From: Candidatus Aalborgicola lynettensis
GTDB lineage: Bacteria > Pseudomonadota > Gammaproteobacteria > Burkholderiales > Burkholderiaceae_C
Length of the DNA: 64,000 bases
NCBI GenBank assembly: GCA_016719405.1
Contig: JADJZE010000001.1
Coordinates: forward strand, 310,001 to 374,000
Direction: 5' to 3'
The notes under the pieces were generated by a model. That model was given only the letters and a program-made list of their open reading frames with translations. It was not told the DNA's origin and did no database searches. Numbering within the stretch: position 1 is the stretch's first letter; each line of letters starts with the position of its first letter. Positions 34,075 to 43,126 of the stretch are shown one piece after another. The position numbers and the translations under genes were made by a program.

Positions 34075-36266
34075 AGCGTAGAAATCCCGGTGGGTGGGGT
34101 TGTGGTGGTTGCAGCGGGCCCGCGGGGCTGAACCAGTCCGATTACCGTGCAGGCCGACACTGCCAGGGTGTTGGTGCAGTGCTGTGCCTGCGCCCAATCG
34201 GCATGTGCAAGGGCCAACGCATTGGCGCTGTCGATCACCCGCCGCCAAGACCCAGGGGGTAGCGTGAAGGTGGTGCCGTCATGGGACGCATGGAACACCA
34301 GCAACCAGCGATCGGCCTGCCCGTGTGGCGCGTCCTCTACGTTGATCTGGCAGGCAAAACTGCGCTGGTGCGGATCGTTCCATTCGCTGGCGCCCAAGGG
34401 GTGCCCATGGCGGTTCAACCAGGCGATGTCGCCATGGCCGGTAAACCAGTGGGCGTGGCGCAGGGCGGCATGGTGCTGGCGCAGATGAATCAGCTTGGCA
34501 ACGTAGTGAATGAGCGTGCTGTCGGCATCCGGCCAGTCCAGCGTGCCAATGGCGTTGTCCTGGCAATAGGCGTTGTTGTTGCCCCCCTGCGAGTTGCCAA
34601 ACTCGTCGCCCGCCAGCAGTTGGGGCACGCCCTGGGATACGAACAGGGTCGTTAACAAGGCACGTTGCCACTGCCCACGCACCTGCAACACCGTGGCATC
34701 GTCGCTGGGGCCTTCCACGCCGGCGTTGGCGCTGAGGTTGTGGTTGTGGCCGTCGCGGTTGGCCTCGCCATTGGCTTCGTTGTGCTTGTGCTGGTAACGC
34801 GTCAGGTCGGCCAAGGTCATGCCATCGTGGGCGGTGACCAGGTTGACGCTGGCCAAGGGGCTGCGGGTGGCGCGTTGGAATACGTCGCTGGAGCCGGTCA
34901 GGCGCCGTGCAAATTCACCCCGAGTGCAATCAAAGCCCAGCCAGAAGGCCCGACAGGTATCGCGGTAGCGGTCGTTCCACTCCGCCCATTGGTGTGGGAA
35001 TTGGCCCAATTGGTAGCCATGCGGCCCAATGTCCCACGGCTCTGCGATCAGTTTGACATGTGCCAGCACCGGGTCTTGCCCAATGGCACACAGCAAGGCC
35101 GACAGGGGGTGAAAGCCCATGTGCAACACCGGGTCGCGCCCCAAGGCGGTGGCCAGGTCAAAGCGAAAACCATCCACGCCATAAACCTGCACCCACCAGC
35201 GCAGGCTGTCCATTACCATTTGAATGGCGCAGGGGTGGGCCAGATTGAAACTATTGCCACAACCACTGTGGTTGATGTACTGGCCCTGCGCGTCCAGCGC
35301 GTACCAGCTGGCATTGTCCAGGCCGCGCCAACTCAGGGTGGGGCCAAAGGTATCGCTCTCGGCACTGTGGTTGAACACCACGTCCAGCACCACTTCCAGC
35401 CCATTGCGGTGCAATTGGTCCACCATATGGCGAAACTCCGCGCGCGCAGTGGCAAAGGTTGCGCTGGCGTAGTGGGGGTGCGGAATAAAAAACCCCAGGG
35501 TGTTGTAACCCCAGTAATTGCGCAGCCCTTTTTTGAGCAAATGCGCTTCCGTAATGTGCCAATGCACTGGCAACAGGCACAGCGTGGTAATGCCCAAATG
35601 CCGGTAGTGGGCCAACAGGGGCGCACTCACCAGGCCCGCATAACTGCCACGCAAGGTGGGCTCGACGCTGGGGTGGCGTTGTGTCAACCCTTTGACATGG
35701 GCCTCGTACAGCACCGTGCGTTCCATCGGAATACGGGGGCCGGGTGTGATGGCAGCACCCGCCTGCCATTCGTGCGCCCAATCAAGTACACGGGCTTTGG
35801 GAATGTGCGCGGCATTCTCAACCGGGTCGGGCTGGGCATCGAGCACGCTGGCGTCGGGTGGCGCAGTCCCTTGGTAGTCGCATTGCAGGGACAACTGGGT
35901 GTCGTCACCATGGGCATCGCGGGCGAAGGGGTCGAGCAGCAGCTTGGCCGGGTTAAAACGCTGGCCCATACGCGGGTTGTAGGCCCCGTGGGCACGCAGC
36001 CCATAGAGCTGCCCGGCAGCCAAGCCCGGTACAAACCCGTGCCAGATGCCGTGGCTGTGGGCGGGCAGGGCAATGCGGGCGGTTTCTTGCGTGCCCGAGG
36101 GGTCATACAGGCACACCTCCATACGCTGCGCGTGCGCGGAGTACACCGCAAAATTGACCCCCTGCGTTCCGTCAACCACCCAGCAGCTTGCGCCCATGGG
36201 CGACGGCTGCCCGGCTTGGCCGGGCAGCGTTGGAATGGGGTTGACGGCGGCGGCCAACGGAGTCAC
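34071..36266 (-). CDS. glgX: Glycogen debranching enzyme GlgX
   Basis: A 731-residue GH13 enzyme that cleaves alpha-1,6 branches of limit dextrins. An N-terminal carbohydrate-binding domain (NFAVYSAHAQRMEVCLYD) is followed by the catalytic barrel with VVFNHSAES, FRFDLATALGRD (nucleophile Asp), LIAEPWDIG (acid Glu) and TAHDGMTLADL. The start is placed at GTG 36266, which overlaps the glgB stop as GTGA. The longer frame to 36491 would lie inside glgB. Sandwiched between glgB and malQ, it supplies short chains for malQ. Confidence 0.94.
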   Translation of the reverse strand: MTPLAAAVNPIPTLPGQAGQPSPMGASCWVVDGTQGVNFAVYSAHAQRMEVCLYDPSGTQETARIALPAHSHGIWHGFVPGLAAGQLYGLRAHGAYNPRMGQRFNPAKLLLDPFARDAHGDDTQLSLQCDYQGTAPPDASVLDAQPDPVENAAHIPKARVLDWAHEWQAGAAITPGPRIPMERTVLYEAHVKGLTQRHPSVEPTLRGSYAGLVSAPLLAHYRHLGITTLCLLPVHWHITEAHLLKKGLRNYWGYNTLGFFIPHPHYASATFATARAEFRHMVDQLHRNGLEVVLDVVFNHSAESDTFGPTLSWRGLDNASWYALDAQGQYINHSGCGNSFNLAHPCAIQMVMDSLRWWVQVYGVDGFRFDLATALGRDPVLHMGFHPLSALLCAIGQDPVLAHVKLIAEPWDIGPHGYQLGQFPHQWAEWNDRYRDTCRAFWLGFDCTRGEFARRLTGSSDVFQRATRSPLASVNLVTAHDGMTLADLTRYQHKHNEANGEANRDGHNHNLSANAGVEGPSDDATVLQVRGQWQRALLTTLFVSQGVPQLLAGDEFGNSQGGNNNAYCQDNAIGTLDWPDADSTLIHYVAKLIHLRQHHAALRHAHWFTGHGDIAWLNRHGHPLGASEWNDPHQRSFACQINVEDAPHGQADRWLLVFHASHDGTTFTLPPGSWRRVIDSANALALAHADWAQAQHCTNTLAVSACTVIGLVQPRGPAATTTTPPTGISTL

Positions 36267-38197
36267 GCAGCATGCTCCGGTGCCAGCCAGAGCACGCCCA
36301 GGGGTGGCAGGTTCAACACCACCGAGTGGCTGAAGCCGTGCGCGGGCACGGGTTCGGCCTGCACCCGCCCACAGTTGCCAACGCCGCTGCCACTGTAGTG
36401 GGTGGAGTCGGTGTTCAAAATCTCCTGCCAGGCACCGCCTTGCGGCACCCCGATGCGGTAGCCATGGCGCACCACGGGGGTCATGTTGCACACCACGGCG
36501 ACCTGCTGGTGTGCGCCGTGTCCATGGCGGATAAAACTGAACACGGATTGCGATCGGTCATGTACATCAATCCAGGCAAAACCACCGGGCTCGTCGTCGC
36601 GTGCATACAGCGCGGCGTGACCGCGGTACAGGTGGTTGAGATCGCGCACCAATTTTTGCAATCCGGCGTGGGCGGGGTCTTGTAACACCCCCCACTGCAA
36701 CTCGGCATCGTGGTTCCACTCCTGCTTTTGCCCAAATTCGCAGCCCATGAACAGCAGTTTGCGACCAGGGTGGGCAAACATCAGGGCGTACAAAATGCGC
36801 AGATTGGCCAGCTTTTGCCAATGGTCGCCAGCCATTTTTCCGTACAGCGAGCCCTTGCCATGCACCACCTCGTCGTGGGACAACGCCAACACGTAATGCT
36901 CGCTGTAGGCGTACACCATGGCAAAGCTGATGCGGTCGTGGTGGTGTGCGCGGTGCACCGGGTCGAGTGCCAGATAGGCCAGGGTGTCGTGCATCCAGCC
37001 CAGATTCCACTTGTAGTGAAAGCCCAGGCCGCCATTCCAGGGCGGTGCGGTGACGCCCGCAAAGGCGGTCGACTCTTCGGCTACCGTAATGGCACCCGGG
37101 GCCTGCACGCCAACGACCTGATTGACTTCGCGCAGGAGAGCAATGGCTTCATAGTTCTCGCGCCCGCCATCGCGGTTGGGAATCCATTCGCCCTCGGCGC
37201 GGCTGTAATCGCGGTACAGCATGGAGGCGACGGCATCCACACGCAGGCCATCAATGCCATAACGCTCGATCCAGAACAGCGCGTTGCCCACCAAAAAATT
37301 GCGTACTTCGGCGCGGCCATAGTTGTAGATCAAGGTGTTCCAGTCCCGGTGGAAGCCTTCGCGCGGGTCGGCGTGTTCATACAGGGCGGTGCCGTCGTAG
37401 TGGGCCAGTGCGTGGGCGTCGGACGGAAAATGGGCCGGTACCCAGTCCAGTATGACTTGAAGCCCTGCTTGGTGCGCACAGGCCACGAAGTCTCTAAAGG
37501 CTTCGGGTGTGCCATAGCGTGCGGTGGGGGCGTACAGGCCAGTGGGCTGGTAACCCCACGAACCGTAAAACGGATGCTCGTTAATGGGCATCAGCTCGAT
37601 GTGGGTGAACCCCAGGTCGGCCACGTAGGCAATGAGGTGTTGCGCCAGGTACGTCCAGTCGGGCAACTGGCCGTTGGGTCGGCGCCAGGAGCCCACATGA
37701 ACCTCGTAGACCGACATGGGCGCATGCAGCGCTTGCTTTTGCGGGCGTGGGGCCTGTGCACCGGTCACGCAAGGGGGTAGCCGCATCACCACACAGGCAT
37801 GCCCGGCGCCGCTTTCGGTGCGCAAGGCGTAGGGGTCCGTCTTGAAAACCGGGGCGCCGCCATGGACACCCTGCACCGCAAATTTGTACAACGCACCCGG
37901 CCCAAGGTGCGGAACGAAGAGTTCCCATACACCCGCACTGCGGTGCAAATGCATGGGGTGGTGTGCCGCATCCCAGTGGTTAAAGTCGCCCACCACACCC
38001 ACCTGCCGTGCGTTCGGTGCCCACACGGCAAACGCCGTGCCATCCACACCGTTCAGGCTGCAAGGGTGGGCGCCCAGCTTTTCCCAGGGGCGCAAATGCC
38101 GCCCCTCGGCCAGCAGCCAGAGGTCGGTTTCACCCAGCCAAAAAGCGTTGGGTTGCGGGGCCAAGGGTGTGGTTTCCAAATCGTTTTGATGCGCCAT
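36263..38197 (-). CDS. glgB: 1,4-alpha-glucan branching enzyme
   Basis: A 644-residue GH13 enzyme that makes alpha-1,6 branches in glycogen. The N-terminal CBM48-like part has FAVWAPNARQVGVVGDFNHWD. The catalytic barrel has DWVPAHFPSD, the nucleophile in GLRVDAVASMLYRDYSR, the acid in TVAEESTAF and LSHDEVVHGKGS. It is the first gene of the operon glgB-glgX-malQ-glgC-glgA-glgP. It is somewhat shorter than the E. coli enzyme (728), lacking one N-terminal module. Confidence 0.97.
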   Translation of the reverse strand: MAHQNDLETTPLAPQPNAFWLGETDLWLLAEGRHLRPWEKLGAHPCSLNGVDGTAFAVWAPNARQVGVVGDFNHWDAAHHPMHLHRSAGVWELFVPHLGPGALYKFAVQGVHGGAPVFKTDPYALRTESGAGHACVVMRLPPCVTGAQAPRPQKQALHAPMSVYEVHVGSWRRPNGQLPDWTYLAQHLIAYVADLGFTHIELMPINEHPFYGSWGYQPTGLYAPTARYGTPEAFRDFVACAHQAGLQVILDWVPAHFPSDAHALAHYDGTALYEHADPREGFHRDWNTLIYNYGRAEVRNFLVGNALFWIERYGIDGLRVDAVASMLYRDYSRAEGEWIPNRDGGRENYEAIALLREVNQVVGVQAPGAITVAEESTAFAGVTAPPWNGGLGFHYKWNLGWMHDTLAYLALDPVHRAHHHDRISFAMVYAYSEHYVLALSHDEVVHGKGSLYGKMAGDHWQKLANLRILYALMFAHPGRKLLFMGCEFGQKQEWNHDAELQWGVLQDPAHAGLQKLVRDLNHLYRGHAALYARDDEPGGFAWIDVHDRSQSVFSFIRHGHGAHQQVAVVCNMTPVVRHGYRIGVPQGGAWQEILNTDSTHYSGSGVGNCGRVQAEPVPAHGFSHSVVLNLPPLGVLWLAPEHAA

Positions 38198-38310
38198 GAT
38201 AAGCCCGATTAAACCCTTTCACCGTGAAACCCGCATGACCTGTATCAACGGAATGCGGGGTGTGCAGAAAAATGAATACGGGCTAAAACGATTGGTCCTG
38301 CAGGGTGTTA

Positions 38311-38361
38311 CCGCACACTGGATAAGCGCAAACAGCTATCAAACTGATAGCAGTTGTGGGT
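38311..38361 (-). repeat. TGCTAT-type repeat copy upstream of the glycogen operon
   Basis: On the minus strand it reads CTGCTATCAGTTTGATAGCT followed by GTTTGCGCTTATCCAGTGTG. The end resembles the copy at 60132 (GCGCTTGCTGGATAAGCGG). It lies in the 217-base gap between glgB and the diguanylate cyclase gene. The rest of that gap shows nothing else recognisable. Confidence 0.5.
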
Positions 38362-38414
38362 TGCTTTGAGGCGCCTTATGCTGCGCCGGACACAGGCAGT
38401 GCGGCACCGCACAT

Positions 38415-39749
38415 TCAGGGCTGGAAAAATCGAACGGTGTTGCGACCCGCCTGCTTGGCGTTGTACATGGCCAGATCGGCCCGGCGCAGCAACTCATCCT
38501 GGCTGGTGTCGAGTGCACCAAAAACGACCACCCCCACACTGGCGCTGCATTGGTGTGTGATGACCTGGTCGGACTGCCCCGGGCGCAGGTGAACCAGACG
38601 GTAAGGTTGCGACAGCGCGGTGCAGATCTTTTCCGCAATGCGTGCCGCCTGCGCGGTGGACTCGGCGGGTTCAGACGGCAAGTGACTCAATAACACGATG
38701 AACTCGTCGCCGCCAAAACGCGCCACCGTGTCCACCTGGCGGACACACTGGCCAAGCCGTGCAGATGCTTCCAGCAACAGCAAATCGCCCACATCGTGTC
38801 CGTGGGTATCGTTGATGGGCTTGAAATTGTCCAAATCGAGAAACAGCAGGGCGCAGCGGTCGCCGCTGCGCTTGCACGCGGCCAGGGCCTGGGCCAGGCG
38901 GTCGGACAACAGGCGGCGGTTGGGTAGTGCCGTCAGTGCATCATAAAAAGCCAGGTTCTCAATGCGCGCCAGTGCCGCCTTGCGCTCGGTAATGTCGATA
39001 TACGTGCTGACAAATCCGCCACCGGGCAGGGGCATGCCACTGATTTCGAGTACCGTGCCGTTGGGGCGAACACGCTCGAACTTGTGGGGCAAAAACTGGC
39101 GCGCCCGAGCCACGATGTCGGCAATTTGTTGCTGTGGGTCGCCCTTGCCGTAGTCGCCACGCTCTGCGTTGTAGCGGATGAAATCCTCAAAACCCACCCC
39201 CGGTTGCTCCACCAGGGTGCTGGGAAACTCCAGCAGCGATGCGAACTTCTGGTTGTGCGCGACGAGTTGGAGTTCGGCGTCAAACAATGTAACTGCGCCG
39301 GGAAAATTCTCAATCACGGTGCTCAGGGTCTCGTTTTGGCGCAGCAACTTGGCCTCGATGTTTTTGCGCTCGGTGATGTCGCGCCAGACGCAGTAAATGA
39401 CCGGCTGGTTGTTGAGCGCAATGGCAGAAAGGGTGACCTCGGCAAAAAAAGTTTCCCCGTTTGCCCGGGAGTGCACCCATTCGAACCGGTGCAAGCCGGT
39501 ATCCCGTGCTATCGCCATCATGCGTTCGGCCTTGCTGTATGAGTCTTGTCCGTCCGGTTGGGTGGGGGGCGAGAGTCTGGATGGATGGACATCGAGAAAC
39601 TCCTGGCGGCTGGTGTAACCCAGCGTCGTGGCTGCAGCGTCGTTACATGCGACAAACCGGTTCCCAGCGATGATCCAGGCAGGGTCTGGCGAGGACTCAA
39701 ACAACTGCTGGAAGCAGCGGTGGTCGTGCGTGAAAATTACATCGGACAT
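38415..39749 (-). CDS. PAS-PAS-GGDEF diguanylate cyclase
   Basis: A 444-residue signalling protein with no membrane helix. PAS 1 spans about residues 10-130 (CNDAAATTLGYTSRQEFL), and a second PAS, of PAS_7 type, about 145-265. A GGDEF domain follows, with FLDLDNFKPINDTHGHDVGD and RFGGDEFIVLL. The GGDEF motif is intact, and an inhibitory-site RxxD (RQVD) sits five residues before it, so it should make cyclic di-GMP and be product-inhibited. No EAL domain is present. The ATG at 39749 was preferred to a TTG at 39776. The signal sensed by the PAS domains is not evident. Confidence 0.93.
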   Translation of the reverse strand: MSDVIFTHDHRCFQQLFESSPDPAWIIAGNRFVACNDAAATTLGYTSRQEFLDVHPSRLSPPTQPDGQDSYSKAERMMAIARDTGLHRFEWVHSRANGETFFAEVTLSAIALNNQPVIYCVWRDITERKNIEAKLLRQNETLSTVIENFPGAVTLFDAELQLVAHNQKFASLLEFPSTLVEQPGVGFEDFIRYNAERGDYGKGDPQQQIADIVARARQFLPHKFERVRPNGTVLEISGMPLPGGGFVSTYIDITERKAALARIENLAFYDALTALPNRRLLSDRLAQALAACKRSGDRCALLFLDLDNFKPINDTHGHDVGDLLLLEASARLGQCVRQVDTVARFGGDEFIVLLSHLPSEPAESTAQAARIAEKICTALSQPYRLVHLRPGQSDQVITHQCSASVGVVVFGALDTSQDELLRRADLAMYNAKQAGRNTVRFFQP

Positions 39750-39907
39750 GGAATGGGTTTCGGAAACTACCGCCAAATGGAGTCACTGCCCCATCATGCC
39801 AGACGGGCCGCCCACTGGCAATTGCGCCAGCCCTGTGGTTTGGCACGACCCGTCCCGGTGCGCGCCCGGAATCGCCTGCTTGTGAAAGTTATTACCCGCT
39901 TGCGTGG

Positions 39908-41353
39908 TTACGCGGTGCACGTGTTATTCAGGGGGGTGTATTGCTCGTCCATGGCATCGGGGTCTGCAACCAGACCTTGGGTGGCGCGTTCCAGTGTCTC
40001 AAAGCCTTCGCAAGCCAGGGTCATCAGGCGCTGCGGATCTTCGACCAGTTCGGTGTCCACAAACAGCGCGAGCTGAATCTGATTGGCGTAAGAGATAAAT
40101 GCCAGCCCCACACCAATTCTGGCCGTTTGGGGTACCCAGCAAATCAGATCGGTGAGACGCGATCCGGCCAGAAAACGGGGACGTGCGGGCCCTTCGATGT
40201 TGGTCAATACCACCGAGCCTTTGGAGGTAAACAAATTCAGGGCAAACCGCTGCAGAAGCGCCGGCAGGCAGCCTGCAATGGACAGGAAGGCCAGGGTTGC
40301 GCGGGGTTGGTGGGAGCACTTGATGGCGTTCATGCGCCGACTCGATTCACTCAGGCGCTGATTGGGGTCATCGTGGTTGGTGGGTAAATCGATGGCCACC
40401 AGTCCAAACTGGTTGCCCAATTGGTAGGCATTGGCTTTTTCGCGCAGATTGAAGGTAACTGCGGCACGAAGGGGTTTGCGGTCAACTTCTTCACCGCGCT
40501 CGGCCAGGTATTGGCGCAAGGCGCCAGAAACAGCCGCCACCCACACGTCGTTGAGGGTCACGCCCATGCGTTTGGACAGTGCGCGGACCCGGTCCATGGC
40601 AAGGGGGGGCAGCCAGACCAGCTTCTTGTCGCCGGACATGGGGGCCTTGAGTTGGGTGGGTGCGTCTTTGAACAGGACCGACAGGCGGGTAATGTGGAAG
40701 GCAAATTTCAGCCACGAGATGCATTTGCCCAGGTAGGAGCACACCAGGGGTCGCACCGGTTGCGCCACCAGCGGGTGCCCGACACGTGAGGGTGTTTTTC
40801 CGTGGTTGTCGTTGTCGTCGGTTAGGTGATTGAGTACATGCATCAGGCCCAGCCCATCGGTAATGCAGTGGTGAACCCGAAAGACAATGGCATGGCCACC
40901 GTTGACTTGGTCGATTACGGTCATGTGCCACATGGGACGGCGCGGGTCCAGTGCCACATGGGCCATTCCCGTCATGCGGTTTTGCAGGTCTTCGTGGGTC
41001 GTTTCCGTACCGGTGGACTCCAGCTCGACATGTTTTCGAATGTCAAACGCATCGTCTTCGACCCAATAGGGGGCCCCCATTTTGGTGACTATTTTTTGCG
41101 TGAAGCGGGGGTAGTTGGGCAAACGGTGTGCAACGGTGGCTAGCAGGCGCTCCATGTCCACCGGGCCATCAAACAGCAAAATACTGTTGATGACCATGAG
41201 ATTTTTGTGCGAATCCATGCGGTACCAGGCGAAATCGCGCCGGGTCATGCGGGACTGGATGACCGGTGCAGGCCTTGCCACCTCCAGGTGGTGTTCGGGT
41301 ACGGCCCCCTGGTTGCACAGATCAGCCCGGAACGCAGTGTTCAGCGAATACAT
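39908..41353 (-). CDS. Wax ester synthase/diacylglycerol acyltransferase (WS/DGAT)
   Basis: A 481-residue acyltransferase that joins acyl-CoA to a fatty alcohol or diacylglycerol. The catalytic HHxxxDG motif is present as VHHCITDGLGL (HHCITDG at residues 161-167), and the C-terminal domain has NLREKANAYQLGNQFGLV and the conserved NIEGP. Length fits the Marinobacter/Acinetobacter family. A start at M36 (MTRRDFAWYRMDS) would fit the usual N terminus better and cannot be excluded. It lies 24 bases after the fatty acyl-CoA reductase gene, which supplies the alcohol. Confidence 0.93.
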   Translation of the reverse strand: MYSLNTAFRADLCNQGAVPEHHLEVARPAPVIQSRMTRRDFAWYRMDSHKNLMVINSILLFDGPVDMERLLATVAHRLPNYPRFTQKIVTKMGAPYWVEDDAFDIRKHVELESTGTETTHEDLQNRMTGMAHVALDPRRPMWHMTVIDQVNGGHAIVFRVHHCITDGLGLMHVLNHLTDDNDNHGKTPSRVGHPLVAQPVRPLVCSYLGKCISWLKFAFHITRLSVLFKDAPTQLKAPMSGDKKLVWLPPLAMDRVRALSKRMGVTLNDVWVAAVSGALRQYLAERGEEVDRKPLRAAVTFNLREKANAYQLGNQFGLVAIDLPTNHDDPNQRLSESSRRMNAIKCSHQPRATLAFLSIAGCLPALLQRFALNLFTSKGSVVLTNIEGPARPRFLAGSRLTDLICWVPQTARIGVGLAFISYANQIQLALFVDTELVEDPQRLMTLACEGFETLERATQGLVADPDAMDEQYTPLNNTCTA

Positions 41354-41377
41354 GGTGAATTCAAGGCAAACAGGGAA

Positions 41378-42934
41378 CTACACCGCGCGTGACTGGATCG
41401 CAGCTTCGCCACCCAAGGTCATCTCTGCCGGTGCAGCGGCTGCTGGCGCTGCGCGGCGTTTGCGCATGGCAAACTGGTTCAAACCTGCCATGTGAATGTG
41501 GCACAGGTACTCGGGCCAGTCGATCAGCCGCGCATCCACGGAGAAACCGGCTTTGTCGGTCGAATCAAAGCGCTGGGCGAGCTGCATCAGGCTGCTGTTG
41601 TGGAAGCGGTAGCTCGGTGTGGTGTAGAAGGAAAAAGTTTGTGCCAGGGTTTGCGTTGTGCGCAGGGCGTCCATGGCGGGTGACTCGCCTTTGATGCCGA
41701 TCAGGCGACGCAAAGCCCCCCACACCGTGACACCAATGCCCATGGCGCTGAGCATCAGCAAAAACAGGGTGCGGCTGACCACGCGGAATTGGTGCTTGGG
41801 CTGGGAGTAGAGCAGGCGGTCGTACTTTTGCCAGTTGGTCTGCATCTCGGTTTGAAACAGATCGATCACGTTACCCAGCAAAATGGGGTTGGCAGAGCCG
41901 GTGCAGGCTTGGTAGATGCGGTGCTGGCCCGGGTCGATCAGGGCTTCGGCAGTGGCCATCAGGATGCTGTTGGCAACCAGATCGGCGGGCACGATGTCGA
42001 TGACCTCGTCGGGCTTGGCGGGAAACAGGGTGGTTTTGCCACGGGCGTACGCCACGATGATGGCGTCGGCCACCTTGACGCCTTCAATCCAGCCCGGCAC
42101 CGGCTCTTGCAAGGTGCTTTCAATGATGGAGGGACGCACGATGGTCATGGTGCGCCCTTGCATACCTTCCATGGCGAATTGTTCACCCATCCACTTGGTC
42201 AGCGTGTAGGTGTCGTTCCAGCCAAAGTGGTTGGCTTCGGCAATGCCCAGATCGGTGAGCAGGCGCTCGCGCAACTTGGCATTGGTGGTGCTGGTTTTGA
42301 CGTCGTCAATCTTCTGCTGCATCCGTTTCAGCATGGGAGCCACGTCGAAGTAGCCCTTGGGGTGGCGCTCGATGGTGGCCTCGGTGCCGACCGGGGTGAC
42401 CACCTGCTCCAGCATGTCACCCTGGTTGAAGCCGTTGACGTAACAGGTCGATACCTGGATCAGTGGCGCGTCGGCCATGCGGGCCAGGGCCGTGATGTTG
42501 TGAATGCTCAGGGCGTTGATGGACAGTGCCTCGTCCAGCGCTTCGCGGAAATTGACGCTGGCAGCGGAATTGATGATGACGTCGACCCGGTTGGCCAGTT
42601 CCTGGAAACCTTCTGCAGTCAGGCCAAAGCGGGGTTCGCTGACCTCGCCGGTAACGCATTCAATTTTTTCGGCAAAAAAATGCGCCAGAAAATGGGGTTG
42701 CTCGGCGCGGAGTTTTTCAAAAATGGAAGAGGTGGCAATTTCACGGTCAAAACGCTTGCGTGCGTCGTTGCCGCTGCGGTCGGCGCGCACCAGCAACACC
42801 AGCTTGCCGACATCTGGAACCGAACGGATCAATTTTTCCAGCACCACCTTGGCCAGGAAACCGGTGCATCCGGTAATGAGAACCCTCTTGCCCGCCAGGG
42901 CAGCTTGCATACGAATGGGCTGGCTAGTCGTCAT
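41378..42934 (-). CDS. Alcohol-forming fatty acyl-CoA reductase
   Basis: A 518-residue enzyme that reduces long-chain acyl-CoA to the fatty alcohol with NADPH. The Rossmann motif GCTGFLAKVVLEKLIRSVPD (residues 23-42) and the active-site YTLTKW (YxxxK) are clear, followed by VRPSIIESTLQEPVPGWIEG. The C-terminal sterile domain has PVDARLIDWPEYLC-like sequence (SVDARLIDWPEYLCHIHMAG region). It resembles the 512-residue Marinobacter reductase rather than the larger bifunctional type. The ATG at 42934 gives MTTSQPIRMQAALAG; the open frame to 43015 has no support. Confidence 0.93.
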   Translation of the reverse strand: MTTSQPIRMQAALAGKRVLITGCTGFLAKVVLEKLIRSVPDVGKLVLLVRADRSGNDARKRFDREIATSSIFEKLRAEQPHFLAHFFAEKIECVTGEVSEPRFGLTAEGFQELANRVDVIINSAASVNFREALDEALSINALSIHNITALARMADAPLIQVSTCYVNGFNQGDMLEQVVTPVGTEATIERHPKGYFDVAPMLKRMQQKIDDVKTSTTNAKLRERLLTDLGIAEANHFGWNDTYTLTKWMGEQFAMEGMQGRTMTIVRPSIIESTLQEPVPGWIEGVKVADAIIVAYARGKTTLFPAKPDEVIDIVPADLVANSILMATAEALIDPGQHRIYQACTGSANPILLGNVIDLFQTEMQTNWQKYDRLLYSQPKHQFRVVSRTLFLLMLSAMGIGVTVWGALRRLIGIKGESPAMDALRTTQTLAQTFSFYTTPSYRFHNSSLMQLAQRFDSTDKAGFSVDARLIDWPEYLCHIHMAGLNQFAMRKRRAAPAAAAPAEMTLGGEAAIQSRAV

Positions 42935-43126
42935 GGTTGTGTCTCGCAGTGTTGTAGTTGGTCGAGTAAGTGGGTCAGTTGGTGCAAGTATCGGAGTCGT
43001 GGTCGTTCTTGGCATTGATCGTGCAGGCCAAACTATTGACCTTTGGAGCCACGCCCGTGCCCCATCCGTCCCATTGCAGGGTTGAATTGCGGGTTTACCC
43101 TTGTTTTTGGGGGCTTTGGGCGGGTT

